Shown here: positions 9,010 to 16,731 of the stretch, in pieces | Position numbering within the stretch: the first letter of the stretch is position 1 | Layout of the letters: each line of letters begins with the position of its first letter | Made by a program: the position numbers and the translations under genes | Source: Bacillota bacterium | GTDB taxonomy: Bacteria > Bacillota > Clostridia > Acetivibrionales > DTU013 | Assembly (NCBI GenBank): GCA_023435305.1 | Contig: JAEYRV010000024.1 | Location: 62,001-126,000 of the forward strand | DNA: 64,000 bases | Direction: 5' to 3' | Notes under the pieces: model-generated | Seen by the model: only the letters and a program-made list of their open reading frames with translations | Told to the model about the DNA's origin: nothing | The model's database searches: none

Positions 9010-9290
9010 ACAAAATAAAAACTCCGCCCCTGCAATAGAGGCGAAGTCGTTCGCGGTCCCACTCTAATACGGCGCTGCTCCAGCCGACAGTTCCTGTACT
9101 TTGACTGTGGCCTCGTCGGGCGCCGATCTCAAATGCATAACGGTGCAGCTTCCGTGAAACCCTACTTGTGCTTTCGGGTTTCAGGCTCGCCGGGGCACTT
9201 CGTCCAACGTCCTCACAAGCTCCGCTTTCAGCCTCTGGCGGCGCCTCTCTGCTGCAGTTGATCGGATTACTCTTCCGGGTCATTGCTTTT
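9010..9290 (-). promoter_or_regulatory. T-box leader, probably tRNA-Cys specific
   Basis: The leader of cysE-cysS. On the minus strand the antiterminator core reads GAGTGGGACCGCG (about 9052-9064), a clear T-box motif. It is followed by a 10-bp G/C-rich stem (9021-9030 with 9038-9047) and a T run, the competing terminator. Upstream is a long structured Stem I region. A TGC triplet at 9195-9197 lies where the specifier codon would be and fits Cys and the downstream genes. The exact specifier position is inferred by eye. Confidence 0.88.
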
Positions 9291-9329
9291 TATACTAATA
9301 TATGATGCCAAATTTATTTCGGCTCATTA

Positions 9330-9358
9330 ATTTTATCAAAATATTGCTCAAAAGTAAA
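9330..9358 (-). promoter_or_regulatory. Candidate sigma-A promoter of the cysE-cysS transcript
   Basis: On the minus strand TTTACT (9358-9353) and TAAAAT (9335-9330) are separated by exactly 17 nt, placing the start site about 30 nt before the T-box Stem I. A second hit (TTGATA-17-TAAATT) overlaps it, so the choice is uncertain. Confidence 0.45.
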
Positions 9359-9460
9359 CAAATAAGAATCTCCGGCTCGTATAAACGGATCGTTGTAAAT
9401 GAATAATAGTAGTGACGGCATTTTGTATTTTTATATATCCTTTGAAAGGAAGTGATATGT

Positions 9461-9823
9461 TTGGCTGAAAATGTTGAAAGAACTCAGCATTTTAGTTTTG
9501 GGAGTTTTATTGTCAGATGGCTTGTGGGAGCAATAGTACTGGCTGTTACGGCATTTCTCACTCCCGGGTTCACTATCTCAGGCATCTGGCCGCTGATTAT
9601 AGCCGCTGCTGTAATTGCGATCCTTGACTATCTGGTTCAAAGAATCCTGGGCATCGACGCCACACCTTTCGGCAGAGGTCTGACAGGCTTTATCGTTGCC
9701 GCCGTAATAATCTATGCCGTCAAATTCATTGTTGCAGGCTATGATGTAACCATACTCGGCGCAATTCTGGGCGCAGTCGTTTATGGCATAATCAACCTGC
9801 TCGTTCCTGGCAGGACCATGTGA
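9461..9823 (+). CDS. Phage holin family protein (4-TM, PF04020-like)
   Basis: Small membrane protein of about 120 residues. Four hydrophobic segments are visible: WLVGAIVLAVTAFLTPGF, WPLIIAAAVIAILDYLV, LTGFIVAAVIIYAVKFIV and LGAILGAVVYGIINLLV. The pattern matches the widespread mycobacterial-type 4TM holin superfamily, which despite the name is mostly found as an isolated chromosomal gene of unknown function. The start chosen is TTG at 9461 (MAENVERTQ), because AAAGGAAG lies 8 nt before it; a GTG at 9452 overlaps that site. It is followed by two hairpins, so it is monocistronic. No phage genes are nearby. Confidence 0.75.
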   Translation: MAENVERTQHFSFGSFIVRWLVGAIVLAVTAFLTPGFTISGIWPLIIAAAVIAILDYLVQRILGIDATPFGRGLTGFIVAAVIIYAVKFIVAGYDVTILGAILGAVVYGIINLLVPGRTM

Positions 9824-9866
9824 TAATAGCGAGAGTGCGCTCATACCGGCCATATATGGTCCAATA

Positions 9867-9896
9867 GAATTGCAGGGGGCGTCCGGCCCCCTCAAT
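9867..9896 (+). terminator. Terminator-like hairpin after the 4-TM gene
   Basis: AGGGGGC and GCCCCCT pair around a 5-nt loop, with a flanking AATTG/CAATT extension. There is no strong T run. Confidence 0.55.
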
Positions 9897-9910
9897 TGTA
9901 CATATTGCGT

Positions 9911-9947
9911 CATAATAAAGGGATGGCAGCGCCATCCCTTTATTATG
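9911..9947. terminator. Perfect 17-bp hairpin between convergent genes
   Basis: The arms 9911-9927 and 9931-9947 are perfectly complementary (17 bp) with a 3-nt loop. It lies just past the stop codon of the minus-strand gene ending at 9955 and after the plus-strand gene, so it may end both transcripts. Confidence 0.7.
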
Positions 9948-9954
9948 GATCGTA

Positions 9955-10869
9955 TCATTCATCGCCGCTCATAGATCTTTCGATATCTTCAGCCCCGGGG
10001 AAATCCGCTTTTTGAGGCGGGAAAAATTCGTCTATGGGGAAGTCGATGGTGTCAAACAATCCACATGCATCATCTTCAGTCGAAGCTACGCACTTTTTGT
10101 TAGGTACACAGAAATCAAATGCAGGTATCAGAAGCTGTACGAATCTTGCCAGTTTGATTATGGAGAAGAGGCCGACAGTGGCCACTACACGCCTTACTAT
10201 CACAAGGTGTCTGTCTTCATCAGAGCCTCTTGCCAGATCAGAATCGTCGATCTCAACATCCTCGATCAGGTCGGCAACAGACCCGGGTATGGCTCTGTCG
10301 CAGCCCTCATCGCAGTTGTTTTCAAGGACCTCTATTATCTTTGCATTCAGAGTTATAGGCTCAGCTACCTCTACCTTGGATATGGGCAGGTTATCCTGCT
10401 GAAGTGCGGAATTTCCCTGCTGGTCGATACCCTGATCCACAAAGTGAGATTTGAAGATCTTGACATTGCCTTCCGAGCCGAAAAGAATTACCTTCTTGTC
10501 GAACAGGATCAATCCGGGAACTGTTATTACCTTTATACCGCCATTGGATCTGGGTACAAAGAAGTCCAGCGTGATCCTGATGAAAAACTTGATGTCCACT
10601 GTATAGAAGCCCCTCTTGAACGGAACCTCCTCAACATCCGAGTATACCTTGATCACTTCGGCTCGTCTTGCCTTGACATTGATGGCCTGGCATATCAGCC
10701 AGTTTATTTTTTCCGGATTTCTGAAATAAACTCTGGCATCTTCCACACAATCCTTTTCCTTGCAGGAATCATAGATTTTCTCCACCTGTATACAAACTGC
10801 TTCCCTGATCCTGCATAGATCCTTGTCATCTATAAGGCCAGGGAGCACTTTATCATGTTTATAGCTCAT
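9955..10869 (-). CDS. SPOCS-like (DUF3794-type) conserved clostridial protein, probable spore protein
   Basis: 304 residues from the ATG at 10869, chosen because AAGGGGGAT lies 7 nt before it; a GTG six codons upstream overlaps that site. No signal peptide. The N-terminal block AVCIQVEKIYDSCKEKDC and the C-terminal block FVQLLIPAFDFCVP recur in the protein at 21546-22271, so the two are paralogs. The beta-rich layout recalls SPOCS domains of SipL, which bind SpoIVA at the spore surface; that link is my inference. Cysteines cluster at both ends. A sigma-K-like promoter precedes it. The last 30 residues are acidic. Function unknown. Confidence 0.7.
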   Translation of the reverse strand: MSYKHDKVLPGLIDDKDLCRIREAVCIQVEKIYDSCKEKDCVEDARVYFRNPEKINWLICQAINVKARRAEVIKVYSDVEEVPFKRGFYTVDIKFFIRITLDFFVPRSNGGIKVITVPGLILFDKKVILFGSEGNVKIFKSHFVDQGIDQQGNSALQQDNLPISKVEVAEPITLNAKIIEVLENNCDEGCDRAIPGSVADLIEDVEIDDSDLARGSDEDRHLVIVRRVVATVGLFSIIKLARFVQLLIPAFDFCVPNKKCVASTEDDACGLFDTIDFPIDEFFPPQKADFPGAEDIERSMSGDE

Positions 10870-10920
10870 ATCTAAATCCCCCTTCACGTTAAGCTATATT
10901 TTTGATTTCCCTCTCATTTT

Positions 10921-10948
10921 CATAATATGTTGCACGTAAATATTTGTG
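10921..10948 (-). promoter_or_regulatory. Sigma-K-like promoter
   Basis: On the minus strand CAC (10948-10946) and CATATTATG (10929-10921) are separated by 16 nt, matching the mother-cell sigma-K pattern (AC near -35, CATAnnnTA at -10). It ends about 50 nt before the ATG of the SPOCS-like gene. Confidence 0.5.
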
Positions 10949-11046
10949 ATACGTTATCAAAATAATTGAGCGCGATCCGCCATAAATGAGTCATACAGCT
11001 TCATATATATAATAAAGAACAGGTTTATGAATGTGAGAGCAGCGTC

Positions 11047-12585
11047 ATGTACAATTATTTCAACAGGCACTATATTTTCAGGCGGTCAGACGGAGAAATG
11101 CGGGACATTTTCTGCGATGGCAGACAGAATCTGTGCTCATCCAGGCTCAACGGCAAAAACGGTCTGCCGGACTCAATCGTGATCGCCAGGAATGTTCATC
11201 CATACTTCTATGCAGAGCTGGATGAACACAATGTATACCATGTAGTTTTTCAGGATAATGAAGGCAACATAAACTACATATATATGGATGGCCAGTGGAG
11301 CAAGGCGATGCCCGTACTAGGCAGCAAGACACCCGCGGTCTATAACAAGCAGCTCTATATCGCACCTCTTAAAAACAACATCTACATTTTTTATGTACTC
11401 CAGCATGATAACTCTTTTTTGCTTGCATATCAGACAGCCAGCAAGAATAAAGCCAGTACGCCGAAAATAGTGGATTATGTATCCGGCAGCAACATCCCCT
11501 GCTCTCTCATATATGATCAAAACGAGAACATATATGCCTTTTATCAGTCCTATGACGGCAAATATCTGCAGCTTGGTTATAAAAAGATGGATACGGCCAG
11601 AAAGCACTGGAGTGATTTTATATCGGTCACCAAGTTTATGGGCAACTGTGAATATCCTCATGCAATAATCGATGCAAATGGGACTATACACCTCTGCTAT
11701 CAGAGGAGGACCCAGAAGCAGTATGAATTGGTCTATCAGCAAAAAGGCAGGGATAAAAACCTGTGGTCGGCAGAGACAGTGCTTCACTCCTCGGTATACC
11801 CCTTTGAAAACTACTCTGTCGTACAGACAAAGGATAAAACAACAGTCTATTGGATAAGGGATGATGTGATATATTACGTTGCAGCGATGTTAAACAGCGA
11901 TGTCTGGAGCAGGCCCGCCAGATACGTCAGTCAGCCGGGCCGCCAGCTGCAGTGTATCTGCTGGAAGGAACAGAACAGCCCGGTTGTTCAGGACCGGCAG
12001 GGCTCATCATCATCTGCTGCATCTCAAACTCCTTCTCCGGGAATATTCCCCGGCACTTTATCAAACGGAGTAAGACTGGCCTTCCTCGATACACCTGTCT
12101 CAAAGGCAGGTCCCCAACTGTCACTGGCCGAACCCTCCGGCAGGGAAACCGGTACATATTCGGAGGATATGAGGGATAGGGCAATGAGCCTGCTGAAAGA
12201 GCTGCAGGAGGATATCAATGAAATAAGCACGGGCTGGTCCGGAACAAAAAAGGAGCTGGCAAGGATGACAAACGCATATATGGATATGAGCAGAGAGCTT
12301 GGAAAACTATCACTCCGGCTCAATCTGGTCGAAAACAAATTGAAGGAGATCAGCAATCCATATAAGTCGGCAGTTGTCATAGCCGAAGACAAGGCCTCCG
12401 AAAGCACCGCCATGCCTGAGCAGGGATCAGCCCTGGATGTGAATAAGTCGGGGCTTGAAACTCGCAGTTCGTTATCTGAAGGTCTCCCAAAGCCTTCCGA
12501 AAATCCGGGCCTGTCCCTGGATCCCGAAGCCCGAAAAATATGGGAGGAATGGCAGGAGCCAAAGGAATGGTCCGAAGGCTCCTGA
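11047..12585 (+). CDS. Predicted beta-propeller/coiled-coil protein of the spore-coat region (unknown family)
   Basis: 512 residues; I do not recognise the family. Residues 1-315 contain at least five imperfect repeats of about 45-50 residues, each with an aromatic strand pattern such as IYIFYVLQHDNSFLLAYQ, IYAFYQSYDGKYLQLGYK and IHLCYQRRTQKQYELVYQ, often ending in a W (HWSDF, LWSAE, VWSRP). This is typical of sialidase-like propeller blades. A Pro/Ser-rich linker follows, then a helical segment (about 375-440) with heptad character, and a Pro/Glu-rich tail. No signal peptide. It faces the SPOCS-like gene divergently and is followed by its own terminator. A spore-coat scaffold or ligand-binding role is inferred from context. 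Confidence 0.7.
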   Translation: MYNYFNRHYIFRRSDGEMRDIFCDGRQNLCSSRLNGKNGLPDSIVIARNVHPYFYAELDEHNVYHVVFQDNEGNINYIYMDGQWSKAMPVLGSKTPAVYNKQLYIAPLKNNIYIFYVLQHDNSFLLAYQTASKNKASTPKIVDYVSGSNIPCSLIYDQNENIYAFYQSYDGKYLQLGYKKMDTARKHWSDFISVTKFMGNCEYPHAIIDANGTIHLCYQRRTQKQYELVYQQKGRDKNLWSAETVLHSSVYPFENYSVVQTKDKTTVYWIRDDVIYYVAAMLNSDVWSRPARYVSQPGRQLQCICWKEQNSPVVQDRQGSSSSAASQTPSPGIFPGTLSNGVRLAFLDTPVSKAGPQLSLAEPSGRETGTYSEDMRDRAMSLLKELQEDINEISTGWSGTKKELARMTNAYMDMSRELGKLSLRLNLVENKLKEISNPYKSAVVIAEDKASESTAMPEQGSALDVNKSGLETRSSLSEGLPKPSENPGLSLDPEARKIWEEWQEPKEWSEGS

Positions 12586-12605
12586 ATACCACCGTCTTGT
12601 ATCAT

Positions 12606-12637
12606 GCGCCGGTTTTAATACCGGCGTTTTTTTTGCC
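12606..12637 (+). terminator. Rho-independent terminator
   Basis: GCCGGT and ACCGGC pair around TTTAAT, followed by eight T. It ends the propeller-protein transcript. Confidence 0.92.
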
Positions 12638-12787
12638 TTTTTGCCTCGTTATGTTACCAGCGGAAGCAGTATAACAGCTCTGAACCGCTTCCATTCCAGC
12701 AAACTGTCAAATCGGTAAAATATATGGAACACTTATTATGTAACCATAATAAGATATATCATAATCCATTTGCAAAGGAGTGTATAT

Positions 12788-13027
12788 ATGAGATATCAGG
12801 ATGCATTTGTGGGCTCCAGGGAGGAGTTCGGAGATTTTATAAGAAAGGCAGTCCCGGATCTGTTTGCCGGAAGACTCGTTGTCGAAGGAAAGCAGATACA
12901 GCTGCCCGAGGATGCAGACATCGACTACAAGGTCAAATATGATGAGGGCATCGACGGCGGTTCGGTGACGATCAAAGCCTCCTGGGACATAGAGACTGAA
13001 GAAGAAGATACATCACAGGACGACTGA
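12788..13027 (+). CDS. Amphi-Trp domain-like small protein
   Basis: 79 residues from the ATG at 12788, which has AAAGGAG 7 nt upstream. The central part, FAGRLVVEGKQIQLPEDADI followed by a charged strand and VTIKASWDIE, matches the amphi-Trp pattern: a helix, a strand with VEGKxIxLPE, and a final strand with a conserved Trp. The tail is acidic. Members of this family are small, cytoplasmic and of unknown function. It lies between two strong terminators, so it has its own transcript within the spore-coat region. Confidence 0.7.
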   Translation: MRYQDAFVGSREEFGDFIRKAVPDLFAGRLVVEGKQIQLPEDADIDYKVKYDEGIDGGSVTIKASWDIETEEEDTSQDD

Positions 13028-13057
13028 CGACAGCCAGACACTGTAATAATCCCCCTG

Positions 13058-13107
13058 ACTGCAGCGAAAGCCGATTTCCCTCAATGAACTTTCGCTGCAG
13101 TTTTTTT
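13058..13107 (+). terminator. Rho-independent terminator
   Basis: A 13-bp stem, ACTGCAGCGAAAG with CTTTCGCTGCAGT, and a 7-T run. The loop of about 24 nt is larger than usual. Confidence 0.85.
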
Positions 13108-13140
13108 CAATACTCTGTTCTATGAAAGAAGGTATGTATT

Positions 13141-14172
13141 TTGGCATATACGGCAAATGAACCACTGGACTATGTATTGTCCCAATACCCTTTCAAAGTA
13201 TCGGACATCCGCAATGAATCCTACAAGGATAAAAAAGGTGTATGGTGGATAAAGACAGATAAAGGAATGTACATCCTCAAAAAAATGTCAAATTCCGAAG
13301 AAATAATCAGATTTCTGCTGCATGCAGTAAATCATCTTAGCTCAAACGGCGTTTCGCTGCCAAAGACAGTTAAAACATCGGATGGCAGGGACTACGTCAA
13401 TGTAAACGGAACATGCTTTGTACTATCGACCGCATTGGAAGGAAAAAATCCTTCCTATTCTTCCCCCAGAGAGCTTGACAGTCTCATGAGGGAACTGGCA
13501 AAGTTCCATAAGGCTTCCAGGGGTTACTCTCCGCCGTCCGACTGCAAACCCAAGTTTCATCTGGGTCTGTGGATCGAAGATTACAGGCGGCAGATCGAGG
13601 AAATAAACGAATACAATAAAGCCGAGCTGGCAAAGAAGGAACACGATGCCATCGGCAATACCATAATGGCGGAATTCCCCTACTTCTACGAACGTGCAAA
13701 TGCTGCTATCGCAGGCCTCGACGGGCAGGAATACAGAGTCTGGTCGGAAACGGCCCTCAAATCCGGCTCGCTGTGTCACCAGGACTTCGCTGCAGGGAAT
13801 CTGCTGATAAATCCATCCGGATCTGTTCATGTCATCGATACGGATTCCATCACCATAGACATACCGGCCAGGGACCTGCGAAAGATACTCAACAAGGTGA
13901 TGAAGAAATCAGGGAAATGGGACACCGGTCTGACTGCAGGCATGCTGAGGTCCTATCAGTCGGTCAACCCGCTGACGCGTGCCCAGTGGAACATCGTAAA
14001 GCTTGACCTGATGTTCCCCCACCTCTTTATAGGCGCGGTAAACAAATATATATATAAGAGAGATGCCGAATGGAATGATGATAAATATCTAAAGAGGATA
14101 CAGGAAATGGCACGTTTCGAGAAAACCATCACAAACCTGCTCAATGAGTTCGATTCCATCATTCCATCGTAG
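13141..14172 (+). CDS. CotS-family spore coat kinase-like protein (first copy)
   Basis: 343 residues with an aminoglycoside-phosphotransferase/choline-kinase-like fold as in CotS/CotI spore coat proteins. Visible motifs: KGVWWIKTDKGMYILKKM (N-lobe Lys strand), LCHQDFAAGNLLI (catalytic loop, near residue 215) and VIDTDSITIDIPARDLRK (metal-binding Asp, near 230). The start is TTG at 13141 behind GAAGG. It is the first gene of a tight run: CotS, CotS, GT4, UDP-sugar dehydrogenase, epimerase. CotS proteins localise to the inner or outer coat; a phosphorylated sugar substrate has been suggested for relatives, but none is shown here. Confidence 0.9.
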   Translation: MAYTANEPLDYVLSQYPFKVSDIRNESYKDKKGVWWIKTDKGMYILKKMSNSEEIIRFLLHAVNHLSSNGVSLPKTVKTSDGRDYVNVNGTCFVLSTALEGKNPSYSSPRELDSLMRELAKFHKASRGYSPPSDCKPKFHLGLWIEDYRRQIEEINEYNKAELAKKEHDAIGNTIMAEFPYFYERANAAIAGLDGQEYRVWSETALKSGSLCHQDFAAGNLLINPSGSVHVIDTDSITIDIPARDLRKILNKVMKKSGKWDTGLTAGMLRSYQSVNPLTRAQWNIVKLDLMFPHLFIGAVNKYIYKRDAEWNDDKYLKRIQEMARFEKTITNLLNEFDSIIPS

Positions 14173-14197
14173 AAGCATCAGAAAGGATGACGAGATC

Positions 14198-15229
14198 TTG
14201 AAGAATGAAAAAATAGCAGCCGGTACCGGCAAATCCGATGAACAGACAGCCATGAGTGTTCTGCGGGAATACGGGATACAGCCTGAAAGTCTCACTGTGA
14301 TACAGAGCGGCGGCATTAAAACAGTATGGAAGCTAAGAGCATCAGGAAGATGGCTTTGCCTTAAAAGGCTCAGACAAACTATAGACAAGGCACAATTCTC
14401 TGTAAACGCTCAAATATATGTAAAGAACTCGGGAGGGTTGGTACCCGGTGTCATTCCAAGCTTGAAAAATCAGCCCATCGCAGAATATGAAGGTCAGCTG
14501 TTTGTGCTTTATGAGTGGATCGACGGAAGTGATCTCAATTTTAGCAATGCCGCCGACCTGAAAAAAGCAATACAGGGACTGGCACGCTTCCATCTGGCAT
14601 CAAAGGGCTTCAGACCCGCCGGCGATGCGCGGGTATCTACAAAAGTGGGCAAATGGCCCGAACAATACACTTCCATGAAGAACAAGCTGACTGCCTGGAA
14701 GGATACGGCAGCGTCCCGTCCGGTCCAGCCTGCCTATACGGCATACCTCAGGCATACGGATGCAATGACGGCCCTTGCCGATACGGCGCTGGCACAGCTC
14801 TCTGCATCCAGCTACGATAAACTGAGCTCCGAAGGTTCGGGCTCCCTTGTTCTGTGTCACCAGGACTATGGCAAAGGCAATGCCCTTTCCACTGCTGATG
14901 GCATCTATATCATCGATCTGGATGGTGTCACCTTTGATCTGCCTGCCAGGGATCTGAGAAAAATCATTGGGAAACAGGCTCAAAACCTCGGCCAGTGGCG
15001 TGCTGAAACCATAACTAATATACTCGGCTGGTACTCGGAGGTCAATCCTCAGAGCAGGGCTGAAACAGAAATCCTGCTGACCGACCTACTCTATCCTCAC
15101 TGGTATTATGGGTTGGTGAAGAACCGGTTCCAGAATGAAAAGCCGCTCAAGGCGGAAGAAATCGAAAGAGCAGCGAGGCTGGAGGAATCAAAGGTCCGGG
15201 TCCTGTCAGAATTGCTCAAAAAGGGGTGA
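14198..15229 (+). CDS. CotS-family spore coat kinase-like protein (second copy)
   Basis: 343 residues from TTG at 14198, chosen because GAAAGGAT lies 9 nt before it; the frame stays open further upstream into the previous gene. It has the same architecture as its neighbour: SGGIKTVWKLRASGRWLCLKR, LCHQDYGKGNAL and YIIDLDGVTFDLPARDLRK. The two are clearly paralogous but diverged, so this is an old tandem duplication. Catalytic-loop and metal residues (HQD, DLDG) are intact, so kinase activity is possible. It ends 5 nt before the glycosyltransferase start. Confidence 0.9.
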   Translation: MKNEKIAAGTGKSDEQTAMSVLREYGIQPESLTVIQSGGIKTVWKLRASGRWLCLKRLRQTIDKAQFSVNAQIYVKNSGGLVPGVIPSLKNQPIAEYEGQLFVLYEWIDGSDLNFSNAADLKKAIQGLARFHLASKGFRPAGDARVSTKVGKWPEQYTSMKNKLTAWKDTAASRPVQPAYTAYLRHTDAMTALADTALAQLSASSYDKLSSEGSGSLVLCHQDYGKGNALSTADGIYIIDLDGVTFDLPARDLRKIIGKQAQNLGQWRAETITNILGWYSEVNPQSRAETEILLTDLLYPHWYYGLVKNRFQNEKPLKAEEIERAARLEESKVRVLSELLKKG

Positions 15230-15234
15230 TCCGA

Positions 15235-16710
15235 GTGAAAATAGCCCTAATCTGCACCGAGAAGCTTCCTGTTCCTCCGATTGCAGGAGGAGCAGTACAG
15301 CTGTATATCGATGGGATTGCTCCGCACCTTGCGGCAAAGCATGATATAACCATATTCAGTATACAATACCCGGGACTTCCCGACAGAGAAACAGTCAACG
15401 GTATAAGGCTAATAAGGCTCCCGGGAGGCAGCGGTGCAAATTATATAAACAGCCTGAAATCAGCCCTGGACAGATCCTTTGATCTTATCCACGTGTTCAA
15501 CCGGCCCCGATATGTACTGGAACTGATGAAAGTCCTGCCGGAATCCAAATTCAGTCTCAGCCTTCACAATGAAATGTTCCACCCGGAAAAAATAACTGAT
15601 GAGGAAGCAGTGTCATGTATCAAAAAGCTCGAGTTCATCAATACGGTCAGCAAGTATATCGCAGATACAGTGAAAGAACGCTTTCCCCAGGCTGCAGATA
15701 AACTGCGTGTAGTTTACTCCGGTGCCGATGCCGGAATGTTCAAGCCTTCATGGACCCCTGAAGGGCTCAGTGATAAGCTTGCGCTAAAAGTGAAGTATAA
15801 GCTGCAGGATCATAGGGTCATTCTTTACGTTGGAAGATTCAGTCCGAAAAAAGGCGTTCATGTGATGCTCAATGCGGTAAAAAAGGTAATGGTGAAAAAT
15901 CCTGATACCGCATTAGTGGTCATCGGCAGCAAATGGTACGGAAGCAACGAAACAGATGACTATACAAAAGAGATCCGGGCGATTGCGGAGCAGCTGCCCG
16001 GTCCGGTGGTATTCACGGGCTTTCTTCCGCCAGATCAGGTGTGCAGACACTACAGCATGGCCGATGTTTTCGTTTGTGCCTCCCAATGGAATGAGCCGCT
16101 GGCCAGAGTGCATTACGAAGCGATGGCGGCCGGTCTCCCGATCATAACGACGAACAGAGGCGGAAACGCAGAGGTCATCAGAAATTTAGAAACCGGCATC
16201 ATTATAGATGACTACTCAAATGCTGATAAGATGGCTGAAGGAATTATGTACCTGCTCGGCAATCCATCAAAATGCATTGAGATGGGTAAAGCAGCACGCG
16301 AAATGGCAGAGCGGCAATTCAACTGGAAACGGGTCGCAAGCGAAGTTATTCCCGGGAACTCAGGCCTGCCGGCAAATGCCGTCATACAGAATAAAACGGC
16401 CCTGGTCCCTCTTCCTGATACGGTTCAAAAAACACCGGTTCAAAATGCACCTGAAACGAAACCATCCTACGATAATTTCAAAGTAAGTACGGAAGATGAT
16501 ACAAAAGGTAGTCTAAAGAATGCCACAATCAGCGCTGATACCTCAAACAGTATTGATACCATGGGAAGTACTAATACCACAGTCAGTACTAATCCTGTAA
16601 GCAGCACTGATAACGCAAATGCTCAGGCCGCGCCCGCCCCGGACAGGAGCAGATTCGGCTGGAAAAGGAATGTCAGGATCTACCCGGATTCGTGGCAGCA
16701 TAAACAATAA
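15235..16710 (+). CDS. GT4-family glycosyltransferase with disordered C-terminal tail (CotSA-like)
   Basis: 491 residues from GTG at 15235; GGGG of the ribosome binding site lies 8 nt upstream. Residues 1-385 form a GT-B retaining glycosyltransferase: PPIAGGAVQLYIDGI at the N-terminus, ILYVGRFSPKKGVHVML and the E-x7-E-like motif NEPLARVHYEAMAAGLP. The last 100 residues are Ser/Thr/Asn/Asp-rich with near-repeats (for example STNTTVSTNPVSST), ending in FGWKRNVRIYPDSW. This tail is not part of the fold and could be an anchoring or glycosylated segment. CotSA next to CotS in Bacillus has the same arrangement. It probably builds a coat glycan. Confidence 0.87.
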   Translation: MKIALICTEKLPVPPIAGGAVQLYIDGIAPHLAAKHDITIFSIQYPGLPDRETVNGIRLIRLPGGSGANYINSLKSALDRSFDLIHVFNRPRYVLELMKVLPESKFSLSLHNEMFHPEKITDEEAVSCIKKLEFINTVSKYIADTVKERFPQAADKLRVVYSGADAGMFKPSWTPEGLSDKLALKVKYKLQDHRVILYVGRFSPKKGVHVMLNAVKKVMVKNPDTALVVIGSKWYGSNETDDYTKEIRAIAEQLPGPVVFTGFLPPDQVCRHYSMADVFVCASQWNEPLARVHYEAMAAGLPIITTNRGGNAEVIRNLETGIIIDDYSNADKMAEGIMYLLGNPSKCIEMGKAAREMAERQFNWKRVASEVIPGNSGLPANAVIQNKTALVPLPDTVQKTPVQNAPETKPSYDNFKVSTEDDTKGSLKNATISADTSNSIDTMGSTNTTVSTNPVSSTDNANAQAAPAPDRSRFGWKRNVRIYPDSWQHKQ

Positions 16711-16731
16711 TTCAACGCAGGAGGGTTTAGT

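Noticed and set aside
9005..9283. A 92-codon minus-strand frame through the cysE leader
   Set aside because: It lies wholly inside the T-box region, has no ribosome binding site and reads through its terminator; it is a by-product of the G/C-rich RNA.
10012..10818. A 268-codon plus-strand frame
   Set aside because: It is the antisense shadow of the SPOCS-like gene; that gene has a paralog and a strong ribosome binding site.
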